NCBI GenBank assembly: GCA_028282885.1
Contig: JANQGX010000044.1
Span: 1 to 40,450 of the forward strand
Direction: 5' to 3'
Length of the DNA stretch: 40,450 nucleotides
Origin: SAR324 cluster bacterium
GTDB lineage: Bacteria > SAR324 > XYD2-FULL-50-16
In this document: positions 8,235 to 15,629 of the stretch, piece by piece
Layout of the letters: the number at the start of each line of letters is the position of its first letter
How positions within the stretch are numbered: the stretch's first letter is position 1
Made by a program: the position numbers and the translations under genes
Notes under the pieces: model-generated
Databases searched by the model: none
Told to the model about the DNA's origin: nothing
The model's input: only the letters and a program-made list of their open reading frames with translations

Positions 8235-9680
8235 TTATCCGACACTATCCTCCAGGCTGATATCCAGCAGTTTCTGAGCTTCGACTGCAAATTCCATTGG
8301 TAGTACGTTGAATATCTCCTTGCAGAATCCGTTGACAATCAGGGAAATGGCCTCCTCCTCCGAAAGCCCCCTCTGTTTGCAGAAAAACAGTTGATCCTCT
8401 CCGATGCGGGATGTGGATGCTTCATGTTCAACCTTGGCATTGTTGTTTTTTACCTCAATGTAGGGAAAGGTGTGAGCTCCGCAGCGATCACCCATCAGAA
8501 GCGAGTCACATTGACTGTAATTGCGGGCTCCTTCCGCTTTGTTTCCGATCCGTACCAGGCCCCGATAGGTGTTTTGCCCCTTTCCGGCGGAAATTCCTTT
8601 GGAAATAATGGTGCTTTTCGTGTTCCTACCAAGATGAATCATTTTCGTGCCGGTGTCAGCCTGCTGGTGGTTGGCGGTCAGGGCAACCGAGTAAAACTCA
8701 CCGATGGAGTTGTCACCTTTCAATATAACGCTCGGGTATTTCCAGGTTATAGCAGAGCCTGTCTCTACCTGGGTCCAGGAGATTTTTGAATTCTTTCCGG
8801 CTGCCTTGCCACGTTTGGTTACGAAATTGTAAATACCGCCCTTGCCGTTTTTGTCCCCCGGGTACCAGTTTTGAATAGTGGAGTATTTGATTTCTGCATT
8901 GTCCATGGCGATGAGCTCGACCACTGCGGCATGTAGCTGGTTTTCGTCTCTCATGGGAGCTGTACAACCCTCCAGGTAACTCACGTAACTTCCCTCCTCT
9001 GCGATGATCAGAGTCCTTTCAAACTGCCCTGTTTTGGAGGAATTGATCCTGAAGTAGCTCGATAACTCCATGGGGCAGCGCACGCCTTTTGGTACATAGA
9101 CGAAAGACCCATCGCTGAAAACGGCCGAATTTAATCCCGCGAAGTAGTTATCTCCGTACGGGACGACTGTGCCCAGGTACTTCTTCACTAAATCCGGGTG
9201 GTTCTTTACAGCTTCGGAAAACGAACAGAAGATAACCCCGTATTCGCTCAGCTTTTCCTTGAATGTTGTGGCAACCGAGACACTGTCGAAAACGGCATCC
9301 ACTGCTATTCCCGCCAGCATTTTCTGCTCTTCCAGCGGAATTCCCAGCCTGTTGTAAGTATCCAAAAGTAGTGGATCCACTTCATCAAGGCTTTTGGGGG
9401 CATCCCCTGCCGTTTTTGGAGCAGAGTAATAGGTGATTTCCTGAAGATCGATCGGGGGGTATTTTACATTGGACCATTTGGGTTCAATCATCTTCAGCCA
9501 GTTGCGGTAGGCTTTAAGCCTCCATTCCAGCATGAATTCCGGCTCGTTTTTTTTTGCTGAAATAGCTCGGATGGTGTCTTCGTTCAAGCCGGGTGGGATC
9601 GTGTCGGATTCAATCTCGGTAACGAAGCCGTGCTGGTATTCGCGATCCACAATAGAGTCCAGGTGTTCTTGAGATTCCAT
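8235..9680 (-). CDS. sufB: SufB, Fe-S scaffold subunit
   Basis: A 481-residue SufB, the subunit on which the cluster is built with SufC and SufD. Recognisable parts are the N-terminal WRLKAYRNWLKM, the central PKGVRCPMELSSYFRIN, and the C-terminal QCDSLLMGDRCGAHTFPY with Cys residues near the proposed cluster site, then EHEASTSRIGEDQLFFCKQRGL. The open frame reaches back to 9968, but the extra 96 residues are low-complexity and unlike the family. I therefore start at the ATG at 9680 (MESQEHLDS), although its ribosome site (GGAAAA) is weak. It is the first gene of the six-gene suf operon; a likely promoter and palindrome lie about 270 bases upstream. Confidence 0.94.
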   Translation of the reverse strand: MESQEHLDSIVDREYQHGFVTEIESDTIPPGLNEDTIRAISAKKNEPEFMLEWRLKAYRNWLKMIEPKWSNVKYPPIDLQEITYYSAPKTAGDAPKSLDEVDPLLLDTYNRLGIPLEEQKMLAGIAVDAVFDSVSVATTFKEKLSEYGVIFCSFSEAVKNHPDLVKKYLGTVVPYGDNYFAGLNSAVFSDGSFVYVPKGVRCPMELSSYFRINSSKTGQFERTLIIAEEGSYVSYLEGCTAPMRDENQLHAAVVELIAMDNAEIKYSTIQNWYPGDKNGKGGIYNFVTKRGKAAGKNSKISWTQVETGSAITWKYPSVILKGDNSIGEFYSVALTANHQQADTGTKMIHLGRNTKSTIISKGISAGKGQNTYRGLVRIGNKAEGARNYSQCDSLLMGDRCGAHTFPYIEVKNNNAKVEHEASTSRIGEDQLFFCKQRGLSEEEAISLIVNGFCKEIFNVLPMEFAVEAQKLLDISLEDSVG

Positions 9681-9940
9681 TTGATTTTCCGTGCAAAAGG
9701 TTTGGAAACGGTTGCTCCGGTTTGCCCGCCTCCTGATTGGTTCTCTTATCATCTGTAGCTGAAAAATCCATGCCAAGCATGAAGACGGAGGCCAATTAAA
9801 GGTTAATACAGGTATGAGAGCCAGATAAGGTTCTGCGGGATGAACGGAAGGGTTAATATAACTGAATGTTGCGCCGGAGTTTGGTGGTTTGTTGTTTTTC
9901 GTATGAAGCATTTCTTGATTTTGTCGGATCTCAAGGGAAA

Positions 9941-9968
9941 AGTGTATCAGATGTCGTTTCTGTCTCAA
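9941..9968 (-). promoter_or_regulatory. Candidate suf operon promoter
   Basis: Read on the minus strand, TTGAGA (9963-9968) and TACACT (9941-9946) are separated by 16 bases, a fair sigma-70-type match. The -35 box lies inside the palindrome at 9957-9982, so a protein bound to the palindrome would block this promoter. No start site has been observed; this is inference from sequence. Confidence 0.4.
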
Positions 9969-9982
9969 TCATGAGACAGAAA
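9957..9982. promoter_or_regulatory. Perfect 11-bp palindrome, likely operator
   Basis: TTTCTGTCTCA (9957-9967) and TGAGACAGAAA (9972-9982) are perfect inverted arms with a 4-base centre (ATCA). No T-run follows on either strand, so it is not a standard terminator. The place, between sufB and msrAB and over the -35 of the best suf promoter, suggests a site for a dimeric regulator. It does not match the IscR, Fur, PerR or LexA consensus forms I know. Confidence 0.55.
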
Positions 9983-10210
9983 AAGATTGTAAGTTCCGCT
10001 TTATCTTAACACTCACAAGCAAGTTGCCGGGTGTCCTTTCTTAATCTCAAAACTGTCAAACTCCTCATCAGGGTGGTCGGGCACATTCATGCACCGATGA
10101 ATTGAATTAACATCATTCAAGCTTGGGCAAACAGACCAATAGCATCGAAATTGCAGCTTTCAGGAATGACCACAAGAGTTCAAATCCAACATTCAGAGAA
10201 GGAGCGTAAA

Positions 10211-11290
10211 ATGAAAGGTTCCAAGTTCAAACTGAGCTTCATGGCACTGGCTATGATGGTTGTGCCAACAGGTTTGCAATCAAGGGAAAGTGATGAAAAA
10301 GCAACCTTCGCCGGTGGCTGTTTCTGGTGTATGGAACACCCGTTTGAGAAGATAAAAGGGGTGAAGTCTGTAATTTCCGGGTATATTGGTGGTAGCGCAG
10401 AGAATCCTACCTATGAACAGGTGTCTTATGGAGATTCAGGACATCTGGAAGCCGTTCAAATCGTTTACGATCCAAAGCTGGTGTCCTATGAAAAACTGTT
10501 GGAGGTTTTCTGGCGCCAGGTAAATCCAACCGATGCCGGTGGGCAGTTTGTAGACCGGGGTGACCAATATGCAACGGCAATCTTCTACCATAGTGAAGAG
10601 CAACGCAAATTAGCCGAAAATTCCAAAAAAGCTCTTGATGAGTCCGATCGATTCAAATCCCCTGTTGTCACAGAAATCAGGGAAGCCGAGATCTTTTATC
10701 CGGCAGAGGAATACCATCAGGATTACCACAGGAAAAATCCGATCCGTTATCAGTTTTACAGATCCCGCTCCGGCAGGGATGCCTTTTTGGAAAAGACCTG
10801 GAAGAAAGATGAAAAGGTAACCACTGGTAAGAAGAAATATGAAGGTTTTAAGAAACCTTCCGAACAGCAACTGAAAACCAGCCTCACCCCCCTCCAATTC
10901 GAGATCACCCAACGGAATGGGACGGAAAGGGCCTTTTCAAATGAATATTGGGATAACAAGGCTGAAGGTATTTATGTGGATGTTGTCTCCGGGGAACCCC
11001 TGTTCAGTTCCACCGACAAGTTCAGATCCGGCACAGGTTGGCCAAGTTTTACAAAACCCCTGGTTGCTGATAATGTCAACGAATTGGAGGACAAAAGCTT
11101 GTTTATGAAACGCGTGGAAGTGAGAAGTCGTTTTGCGGATTCTCATTTGGGGCATGTTTTTGATGATGGTCCTGATCCTACCGGGCTTCGCTATTGTATC
11201 AACTCCGCCGCGTTGAGGTTTATACCCAAAGAGAGGCTGGAAGCCGAGGGTTTTGATCAGTTCCTTTCCCTGTTCGATCTGAAGAATTGA
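10211..11290 (+). CDS. msrAB: Exported methionine sulfoxide reductase MsrA-MsrB fusion
   Basis: A 359-residue fusion that repairs oxidised methionine: MsrA (S-isomer, about 30-190) then MsrB (R-isomer, about 230-355). The MsrA active site is GGCFWCME (Cys37, Cys40) and MsrB ends with RYCINSAALRF, whose Cys is catalytic. A short basic stretch and a hydrophobic run (MKGSKFKLSFMALAMMVVP) look like a signal peptide, so it probably works in the periplasm. The MsrB zinc CxxC motifs are missing (VDVVSGEPLF instead of a VCVCCG-like sequence). These three Cys are the only ones in the protein. The ATG at 10211 has AAGGAG upstream; an earlier in-frame start at 10151 has none. It is divergent from the suf operon and 61 bases before lgt. 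Confidence 0.95.
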   Translation: MKGSKFKLSFMALAMMVVPTGLQSRESDEKATFAGGCFWCMEHPFEKIKGVKSVISGYIGGSAENPTYEQVSYGDSGHLEAVQIVYDPKLVSYEKLLEVFWRQVNPTDAGGQFVDRGDQYATAIFYHSEEQRKLAENSKKALDESDRFKSPVVTEIREAEIFYPAEEYHQDYHRKNPIRYQFYRSRSGRDAFLEKTWKKDEKVTTGKKKYEGFKKPSEQQLKTSLTPLQFEITQRNGTERAFSNEYWDNKAEGIYVDVVSGEPLFSSTDKFRSGTGWPSFTKPLVADNVNELEDKSLFMKRVEVRSRFADSHLGHVFDDGPDPTGLRYCINSAALRFIPKERLEAEGFDQFLSLFDLKN

Positions 11291-11351
11291 ACAGACCGTT
11301 CATCGGATCGGAAACTCCTCGTCTACGGAATTTGCACACGGAGCTGCTTAA

Positions 11352-12137
11352 ATGGTTGTTACCTGGAATCCCGATCCAATTCTTTTAAGCTGGAATTTTA
11401 TCACGGTTCGCTGGTACGGAATCTTTTTCGCGCTGGCTTTTATCTCCGGGGGTGTTCTGGGAACATGGATTCTAAAAAGGGAATCCAAAGCTCCGGAATC
11501 CCTGGACAGGATTATGATCCATATGATCCTGGGAACCATAATTGGCGCCAGGTTGGGTCACTGCCTTTTTTACGAACCGGGTTTCTACCTGGCTAACCCG
11601 TTGGAAATCCTTAAAATCTGGAAAGGAGGACTGGCAAGCCATGGAGGGGGAGTTGGGATCATTCTTGCTATCTATATCTACGCACGCAGAACTCCCGATC
11701 AGCCTTTTTTTTGGATACTTGACAGGGTAGGATTGGCGACGGCTCTGGGTTGTGTCTTTATCAGGCTGGGCAATCTCTTCAATTCCGAGATCATCGGACT
11801 CCCAACCCATTCCGGCTGGGGTGTAATCTTCAGTCGTGTTGATATGATCCCAAGACACCCGACCCAATTGTACGAGTCCCTGGCTTATTTTATTGTCTTT
11901 CTGGTATTGTTGAAGATTTACTTTAATAAGGATCTTGCTGCCAGGCAGGGATTTTTATCCGGGGCTACCCTGATCGGGTTATTGCCTGCCAGATGGTTCA
12001 TCGAAATTCTCAAGGAAAACCAGTCAGCATTCGAGGAAGGTTGGTTTATGAATCTTGGACAATTGCTGAGTATTCCGCTTTTCCTTTTGGGGCTCTACTT
12101 CATGATCAGATCACGAAAGCAGCAGCACCCAGGTTAA
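11352..12137 (+). CDS. lgt: Prolipoprotein diacylglyceryl transferase Lgt
   Basis: A 261-residue integral membrane enzyme that moves diacylglycerol from phosphatidylglycerol to the lipobox cysteine of prolipoproteins, the first step in lipoprotein maturation. Several hydrophobic helices are visible. The signature is FIRLGNLFNSEIIG (Arg138, Asn141, Asn144, Glu146), with HGGG at 97-100 and ARWFIEILKENQ near the end. GGAG lies nine bases before the ATG. Its last four bases overlap the convergent small gene at 12134-12331. Confidence 0.96.
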   Translation: MVVTWNPDPILLSWNFITVRWYGIFFALAFISGGVLGTWILKRESKAPESLDRIMIHMILGTIIGARLGHCLFYEPGFYLANPLEILKIWKGGLASHGGGVGIILAIYIYARRTPDQPFFWILDRVGLATALGCVFIRLGNLFNSEIIGLPTHSGWGVIFSRVDMIPRHPTQLYESLAYFIVFLVLLKIYFNKDLAARQGFLSGATLIGLLPARWFIEILKENQSAFEEGWFMNLGQLLSIPLFLLGLYFMIRSRKQQHPG

Positions 12138-12331
12138 CCTCTCAGAAACTCGTCCGCTGCAGCATCTCTCATTTTAATGAAAGCCTGATATGCTTCATCA
12201 TCCATTTCAATCCGCGTGATTTTTCCGCCGTTTTTGAGATATTCGTCCACGGCGCTGTTGATATACTTTCGGTTAGGATTGAAAGAAACGCTTTTCTTTT
12301 TGGATCTTCGTCCTCGTCTCCATTGACTCAT
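12134..12331 (-). CDS. Small basic protein of unknown function
   Basis: A 65-residue protein I cannot assign to a function. The N-terminus is strongly basic (SQWRRGRRSKKK), followed by FNPNRKYINSAVDEYLKNGG and a short acidic C-terminal helix (DDEAYQAFIKMRDAAADEFL). It looks compact, without a signal peptide or membrane segment. A clear GAAGGAG ribosome site sits seven bases before the ATG, and codon use resembles its neighbours, so I regard it as a real gene. The basic arm could bind nucleic acid, but nothing visible proves it. The stop overlaps the convergent lgt stop by four bases. Confidence 0.75.
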   Translation of the reverse strand: MSQWRRGRRSKKKSVSFNPNRKYINSAVDEYLKNGGKITRIEMDDEAYQAFIKMRDAAADEFLRG

Positions 12332-12453
12332 TGTTGACTCCTTCGCTACTCATTCATAACCGTTTTTGTTTGGTCGATCCGGTTTCCGATACACAGCGGG
12401 ACCGTTTAACCGAATTGAGTTTCCCAAGTCAATTCATGTCCTGCCGTGATCCT

Positions 12454-12469
12454 GAAACCGTGGTTTCAA
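12454..12469. terminator. Short palindrome between aminopeptidase and small gene
   Basis: TGAAACC (12454-12460) and GGTTTCA (12463-12469) are inverted arms with only two bases between them. It lies about 70 bases past the aminopeptidase stop and upstream of the small gene. With so short a centre it fits a protein site as well as a terminator; no T-run follows. Confidence 0.25.
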
Positions 12470-12537
12470 TGAGTCTAATTTACTGAAAGAATCATGCCAT
12501 GGAATCACATATACTCAAAACAGCAGATAACATTGAG

Positions 12538-14022
12538 TTATCCTTTGTTTTTTTGCTGTTGTTTCAGTAGGTTGACGATTGTCCGCACCGGAACGCCTGT
12601 CGCATATTTATCCCGGTACCCGGATTTTGACTCCATGTAGGCGGTACCTGCGATGTCCAGGTGTATCCATTTTGTGCCCTTTTCCACGAATTGTTCCAGG
12701 AATTTTCCTCCTACTATTGTACCGGCTTTTCGGTTTTCATTGGCATTGATCATGTCGCAGATGTCACTCTTGATCAGTTCGAAGAACTCACGATCCATGG
12801 GTAGTCGCCAGGCTTTTTCACCGGTTTCCCGGGCTGATTCCAGAAAAGCTTCCGCCCATTCATCGTCGTTCGACATCAGTCCGGTATAGGTATCGCCAAA
12901 GGTAACGATACAGGCTCCGGTGAGAGTGGCAATGTCGATAATTCGGTTTGCTCCCAGTTTCTGCGCCTTAACCAGGGCATCACAAAGAACCATTCTACCT
13001 TCGGCATCGGTGTTGACCACTTCAATGGTTTTGCCATTGGAGGCAGTGACAATATCTCCGGGGCGATAGGCTTTGCTGCCAGGCATGTTTTCAGCAGCCG
13101 CTACTATAGTGATCAGGTTGACCTTCAGTCCCAGGGCCACGGTTGCTTCGAATGCTCCCAAAGCCGCAGCACTACCTGACATGTCAGTTTTCATCAATCC
13201 CATGCCGGTAGCCGGCTTTAGGGAAATACCGCCTGAATCGAAGGTAATGCCCTTCCCGATAACGCTATATACAACCTTACTTTTGGGATTACCATTATAG
13301 CGAAGAATAATCATTTTGGCGGGTTCCACGGATCCCCTGGCTACGGCCAGAAATGCCCCCATTTTTTCTTTTTGGGCATCTTCCTCATTCAGCACCTTTA
13401 ATTCCACCTTTTTCTTGTATTTATTGGCAATTTCGGTCGCTTCTTTTTCGAGGTAAGTGGGGGTAACGACATTGGAAGGAAGGTTGATCAGGTTTTTGCT
13501 GCGGTTTATCGCCTCAAATACCGCCTGCATCTCTTCCGCAGCTTTGGCAGCAGCGACGGAGATAGAGATGACGGTTACCTTTTCCAGTGTATTGCGCCTA
13601 TCCTTGTCTCCCTTTTGAAACATCCCTCGAAATTGATAATCCGCAATCAGGATTCCCTCCAAACAGGCCGAGAGAAATTTCTCCGCTGAAGGAACAGGTG
13701 TCACCATGGATTCCACTCTTAACCGGTTAGCCTCCTTTACGGCCTGGCTAAGAGCCAACCTGACTCCATCGGCATTGAAATCTCGCTTTTTCCCGAGTCC
13801 GATGATCAGGATCCTTTCAAATGTCTGGTTGCCTTCAATGATCAGTGTGTTACCAGCTTTAGCTTTAAATTCGAATGTTTTCAGGCTCTCCAGAATTTTC
13901 GATTTTAATTTGGTCTCAAGTGAATCCAGTTTCTCCGGTTTTTGCGCTGATTCAAAGGTGTACAGGCACAACAGATTGGCTTTTAATTGACCGTATGTCT
14001 TCTTGGTTTTTATACTCAGCAT
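12538..14022 (-). CDS. pepA: Leucyl aminopeptidase (M17 family)
   Basis: A 494-residue cytosolic two-metal aminopeptidase of family M17 that removes N-terminal residues from peptides. The C-terminal catalytic half carries GKGITFDSGGISLKPATGM, KTDMSGSAA and NTDAEGRMVL, which provide the metal ligands and the catalytic Lys and Arg. The N-terminal half is the usual macro-like domain. Length is normal for PepA. A GAAAGGAG ribosome site precedes the ATG. In some bacteria PepA also binds DNA; nothing here tells whether this one does. The gene stands alone between mutY and the small unknown gene. Confidence 0.95.
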   Translation of the reverse strand: MLSIKTKKTYGQLKANLLCLYTFESAQKPEKLDSLETKLKSKILESLKTFEFKAKAGNTLIIEGNQTFERILIIGLGKKRDFNADGVRLALSQAVKEANRLRVESMVTPVPSAEKFLSACLEGILIADYQFRGMFQKGDKDRRNTLEKVTVISISVAAAKAAEEMQAVFEAINRSKNLINLPSNVVTPTYLEKEATEIANKYKKKVELKVLNEEDAQKEKMGAFLAVARGSVEPAKMIILRYNGNPKSKVVYSVIGKGITFDSGGISLKPATGMGLMKTDMSGSAAALGAFEATVALGLKVNLITIVAAAENMPGSKAYRPGDIVTASNGKTIEVVNTDAEGRMVLCDALVKAQKLGANRIIDIATLTGACIVTFGDTYTGLMSNDDEWAEAFLESARETGEKAWRLPMDREFFELIKSDICDMINANENRKAGTIVGGKFLEQFVEKGTKWIHLDIAGTAYMESKSGYRDKYATGVPVRTIVNLLKQQQKNKG

Positions 14023-14211
14023 GTTTTGCTCCTTTCTCCAGTGCAGCGGTTTGGATCATTGCGGTTCACATAACGATGTTTACATCTTTACTTCTTTTCA
14101 TAAAAAAGAATATTTTTCAATCATTTATCCGATAAAGTGAGGGATCTGCCGAATATCCTCGACCGGCCAGGATTCCCTATGTACGGAGTAGTTGGTCTTT
14201 CAGCTTGGTTT

Positions 14212-15300
14212 TTAATTGGCACAAAGGTCATTGGTTTTTTTAAGCAGGGGTATGAACTTGTGATTGGCCTTGGGAAACGGATATTCATCGATCTGGTGGA
14301 GCTCGATCCATTTGTAGTCCACCGGACCGGATAACCTGACGCTGCCTGAGACAAAACGGCAGATAAAAACCTCCATCTCGATCTTAAAGTGGGTGTAGGC
14401 ATGTTTCACCCGGGTCAGGTGGGAAACCAACTCAACTTTTAGCCCGGTTTCCTCTTCAACTTCCCTGAGACAAGCATCCCTCGCTTTTTCTCCGGCTTTT
14501 AGTTTGCCGCCGGGGAATTCCCACAAACCACCGAGGAGCCCTTTATCACCCCGTTTGGTGATGAGAAGAAGTTCTCTTTTTATGACAACGGCAACGGCAA
14601 TTCGGTGGGTAGGAACTTTGCTTTTTTTAATAACAACCGGAAATTCTGAAACCCGGTTGCTGTTTTTTGCTTCGCATAAATGAGACAGTGGACAGTTTTT
14701 ACAATCAGGATTCCTGGGCTTGCAAATCAAAGCTCCCAGATCCATTAACGCCTGGTTGTAATCACCTGGATCATCATGAGACAGGAGTTGTTCTGCGAGT
14801 CTCTGATACACTTTTGTGGAAGCAGCCTGATTTACCGGTTCCGGCAAAGCCTTCAACCTGGAAAAAACGCGTTTGATATTCCCGTCTACAGCCGCTGCCG
14901 GTTTATTAAACGCGATACTGAGGATCGCAGCCGCTGTATACTCGCCGATGCCGGACAGTTTTTTGAGTTCTGAAAGGGTGGCGGGCAATTTTCCATTGTG
15001 GCGATGATAAATGTTGATGGCTGCGGCGTGCAGATTTCTGGCTCTGGAGTAATAACCGAGCCCTTCCCAGCGTTTCAATACCGAATCCGGATCTGCTTCC
15101 GCCAGGGCTGATATTGTGGGAAAGGCAGCAATAAAATTGTTGTAGTAAGGGATAACCGTATTGACCTGGGTCTGTTGAAGCATGATTTCCGAAATCCAGA
15201 TGTGATAAGGGTTTTCGGATTTTCGCCAGGGTAAATCCCTTTTGTTTCGACGATACCAGGTGAAAAGGGATTGATGATACTCGGTGAGACGGTTCAACAT
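14212..15300 (-). CDS. mutY: A/G-specific adenine glycosylase MutY with intact Nudix box
   Basis: A 362-residue base-excision enzyme that removes adenine paired with 8-oxoguanine. The HhH-GPD domain has the catalytic Glu38 region (ISEIMLQQTQV) and LSGIGEYTAAAI...AVDGN with Asp139. A [4Fe-4S] loop follows with Cys193, Cys200, Cys203 and Cys209. The C-terminal domain is Nudix-like and carries a complete Nudix signature (Gly265, Glu271, Arg279-Glu280, Glu283-Glu284, Gly286), which most MutY proteins have lost. It may therefore also hydrolyse oxidised nucleotides such as 8-oxo-dGTP; this is inference. The ribosome site is poor. As a Fe-S enzyme it depends on the nearby suf or nif genes. Confidence 0.96.
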   Translation of the reverse strand: MLNRLTEYHQSLFTWYRRNKRDLPWRKSENPYHIWISEIMLQQTQVNTVIPYYNNFIAAFPTISALAEADPDSVLKRWEGLGYYSRARNLHAAAINIYHRHNGKLPATLSELKKLSGIGEYTAAAILSIAFNKPAAAVDGNIKRVFSRLKALPEPVNQAASTKVYQRLAEQLLSHDDPGDYNQALMDLGALICKPRNPDCKNCPLSHLCEAKNSNRVSEFPVVIKKSKVPTHRIAVAVVIKRELLLITKRGDKGLLGGLWEFPGGKLKAGEKARDACLREVEEETGLKVELVSHLTRVKHAYTHFKIEMEVFICRFVSGSVRLSGPVDYKWIELHQIDEYPFPKANHKFIPLLKKTNDLCAN

Positions 15301-15629
15301 GCCAGGCAGCGGTCAGGCCAACGTTAAGAGAAGGTGGACCGGGATTCCACGTTCTGTTTCAAGAACAGATGTAATGCTTTTGTGGGAGGAAGGTTGGGCG
15401 AAGGGTGCATTACTCGGGAATCCCGGACTTTCCAGTATATGGTTGACAGTTTTATCAGCGCTTGTTTCATATTTTGCCGCGTGAAACCAAATGTCTTTTT
15501 GATATCCAATCAATATACTCTTTCTACTGGAATAATCATGCCAAATCGGATCGCTAAGGGTGTTTTATTTTATCCGGATGGGTATTTTCGAGTAATCCTT
15601 ATTTATTTCAGGTGATTATGCAGAGCAAG
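15301..15629. other. Non-coding gap upstream of mutY
   Basis: A 329-base stretch between the DHH-CBS gene and mutY, both minus. CCGGGATTCC (15339-15348) and GGAATCCCGG (15417-15426) are a perfect 10-bp inverted pair 68 bases apart. GTTCT...AGAAC occurs at about 15351-15366. Short frames here look random and lack ribosome sites. The mutY promoter should lie here but I could not place it. Confidence 0.4.

Larger units (their letters stand above)
9681..10210. other. Divergent control region between suf and msrAB
   Basis: A 530-base non-coding stretch. It carries the perfect 11-bp palindrome at 9957-9982 and an overlapping minus-strand promoter candidate for suf. The suf leader of roughly 250 bases before sufB is open in the sufB frame but shows no family similarity. 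On the plus side a good AAGGAG site leads into msrAB; I could not identify the msrAB promoter with confidence. Confidence 0.5.

Noticed and set aside
9681..9968. Upstream extension of SufB by 96 residues
   Set aside because: The added residues are low in family-like pattern, SufB proteins normally start near MESQEHL, and the extension would cover the likely promoter and palindrome.
15443..15448. Consensus TTGACA on the plus strand
   Set aside because: No plus-strand gene follows and the best -10 would need a 19-base spacer.
15313..15513. 66-codon frames upstream of mutY
   Set aside because: No ribosome site and no family features; probably chance frames in a non-coding gap.
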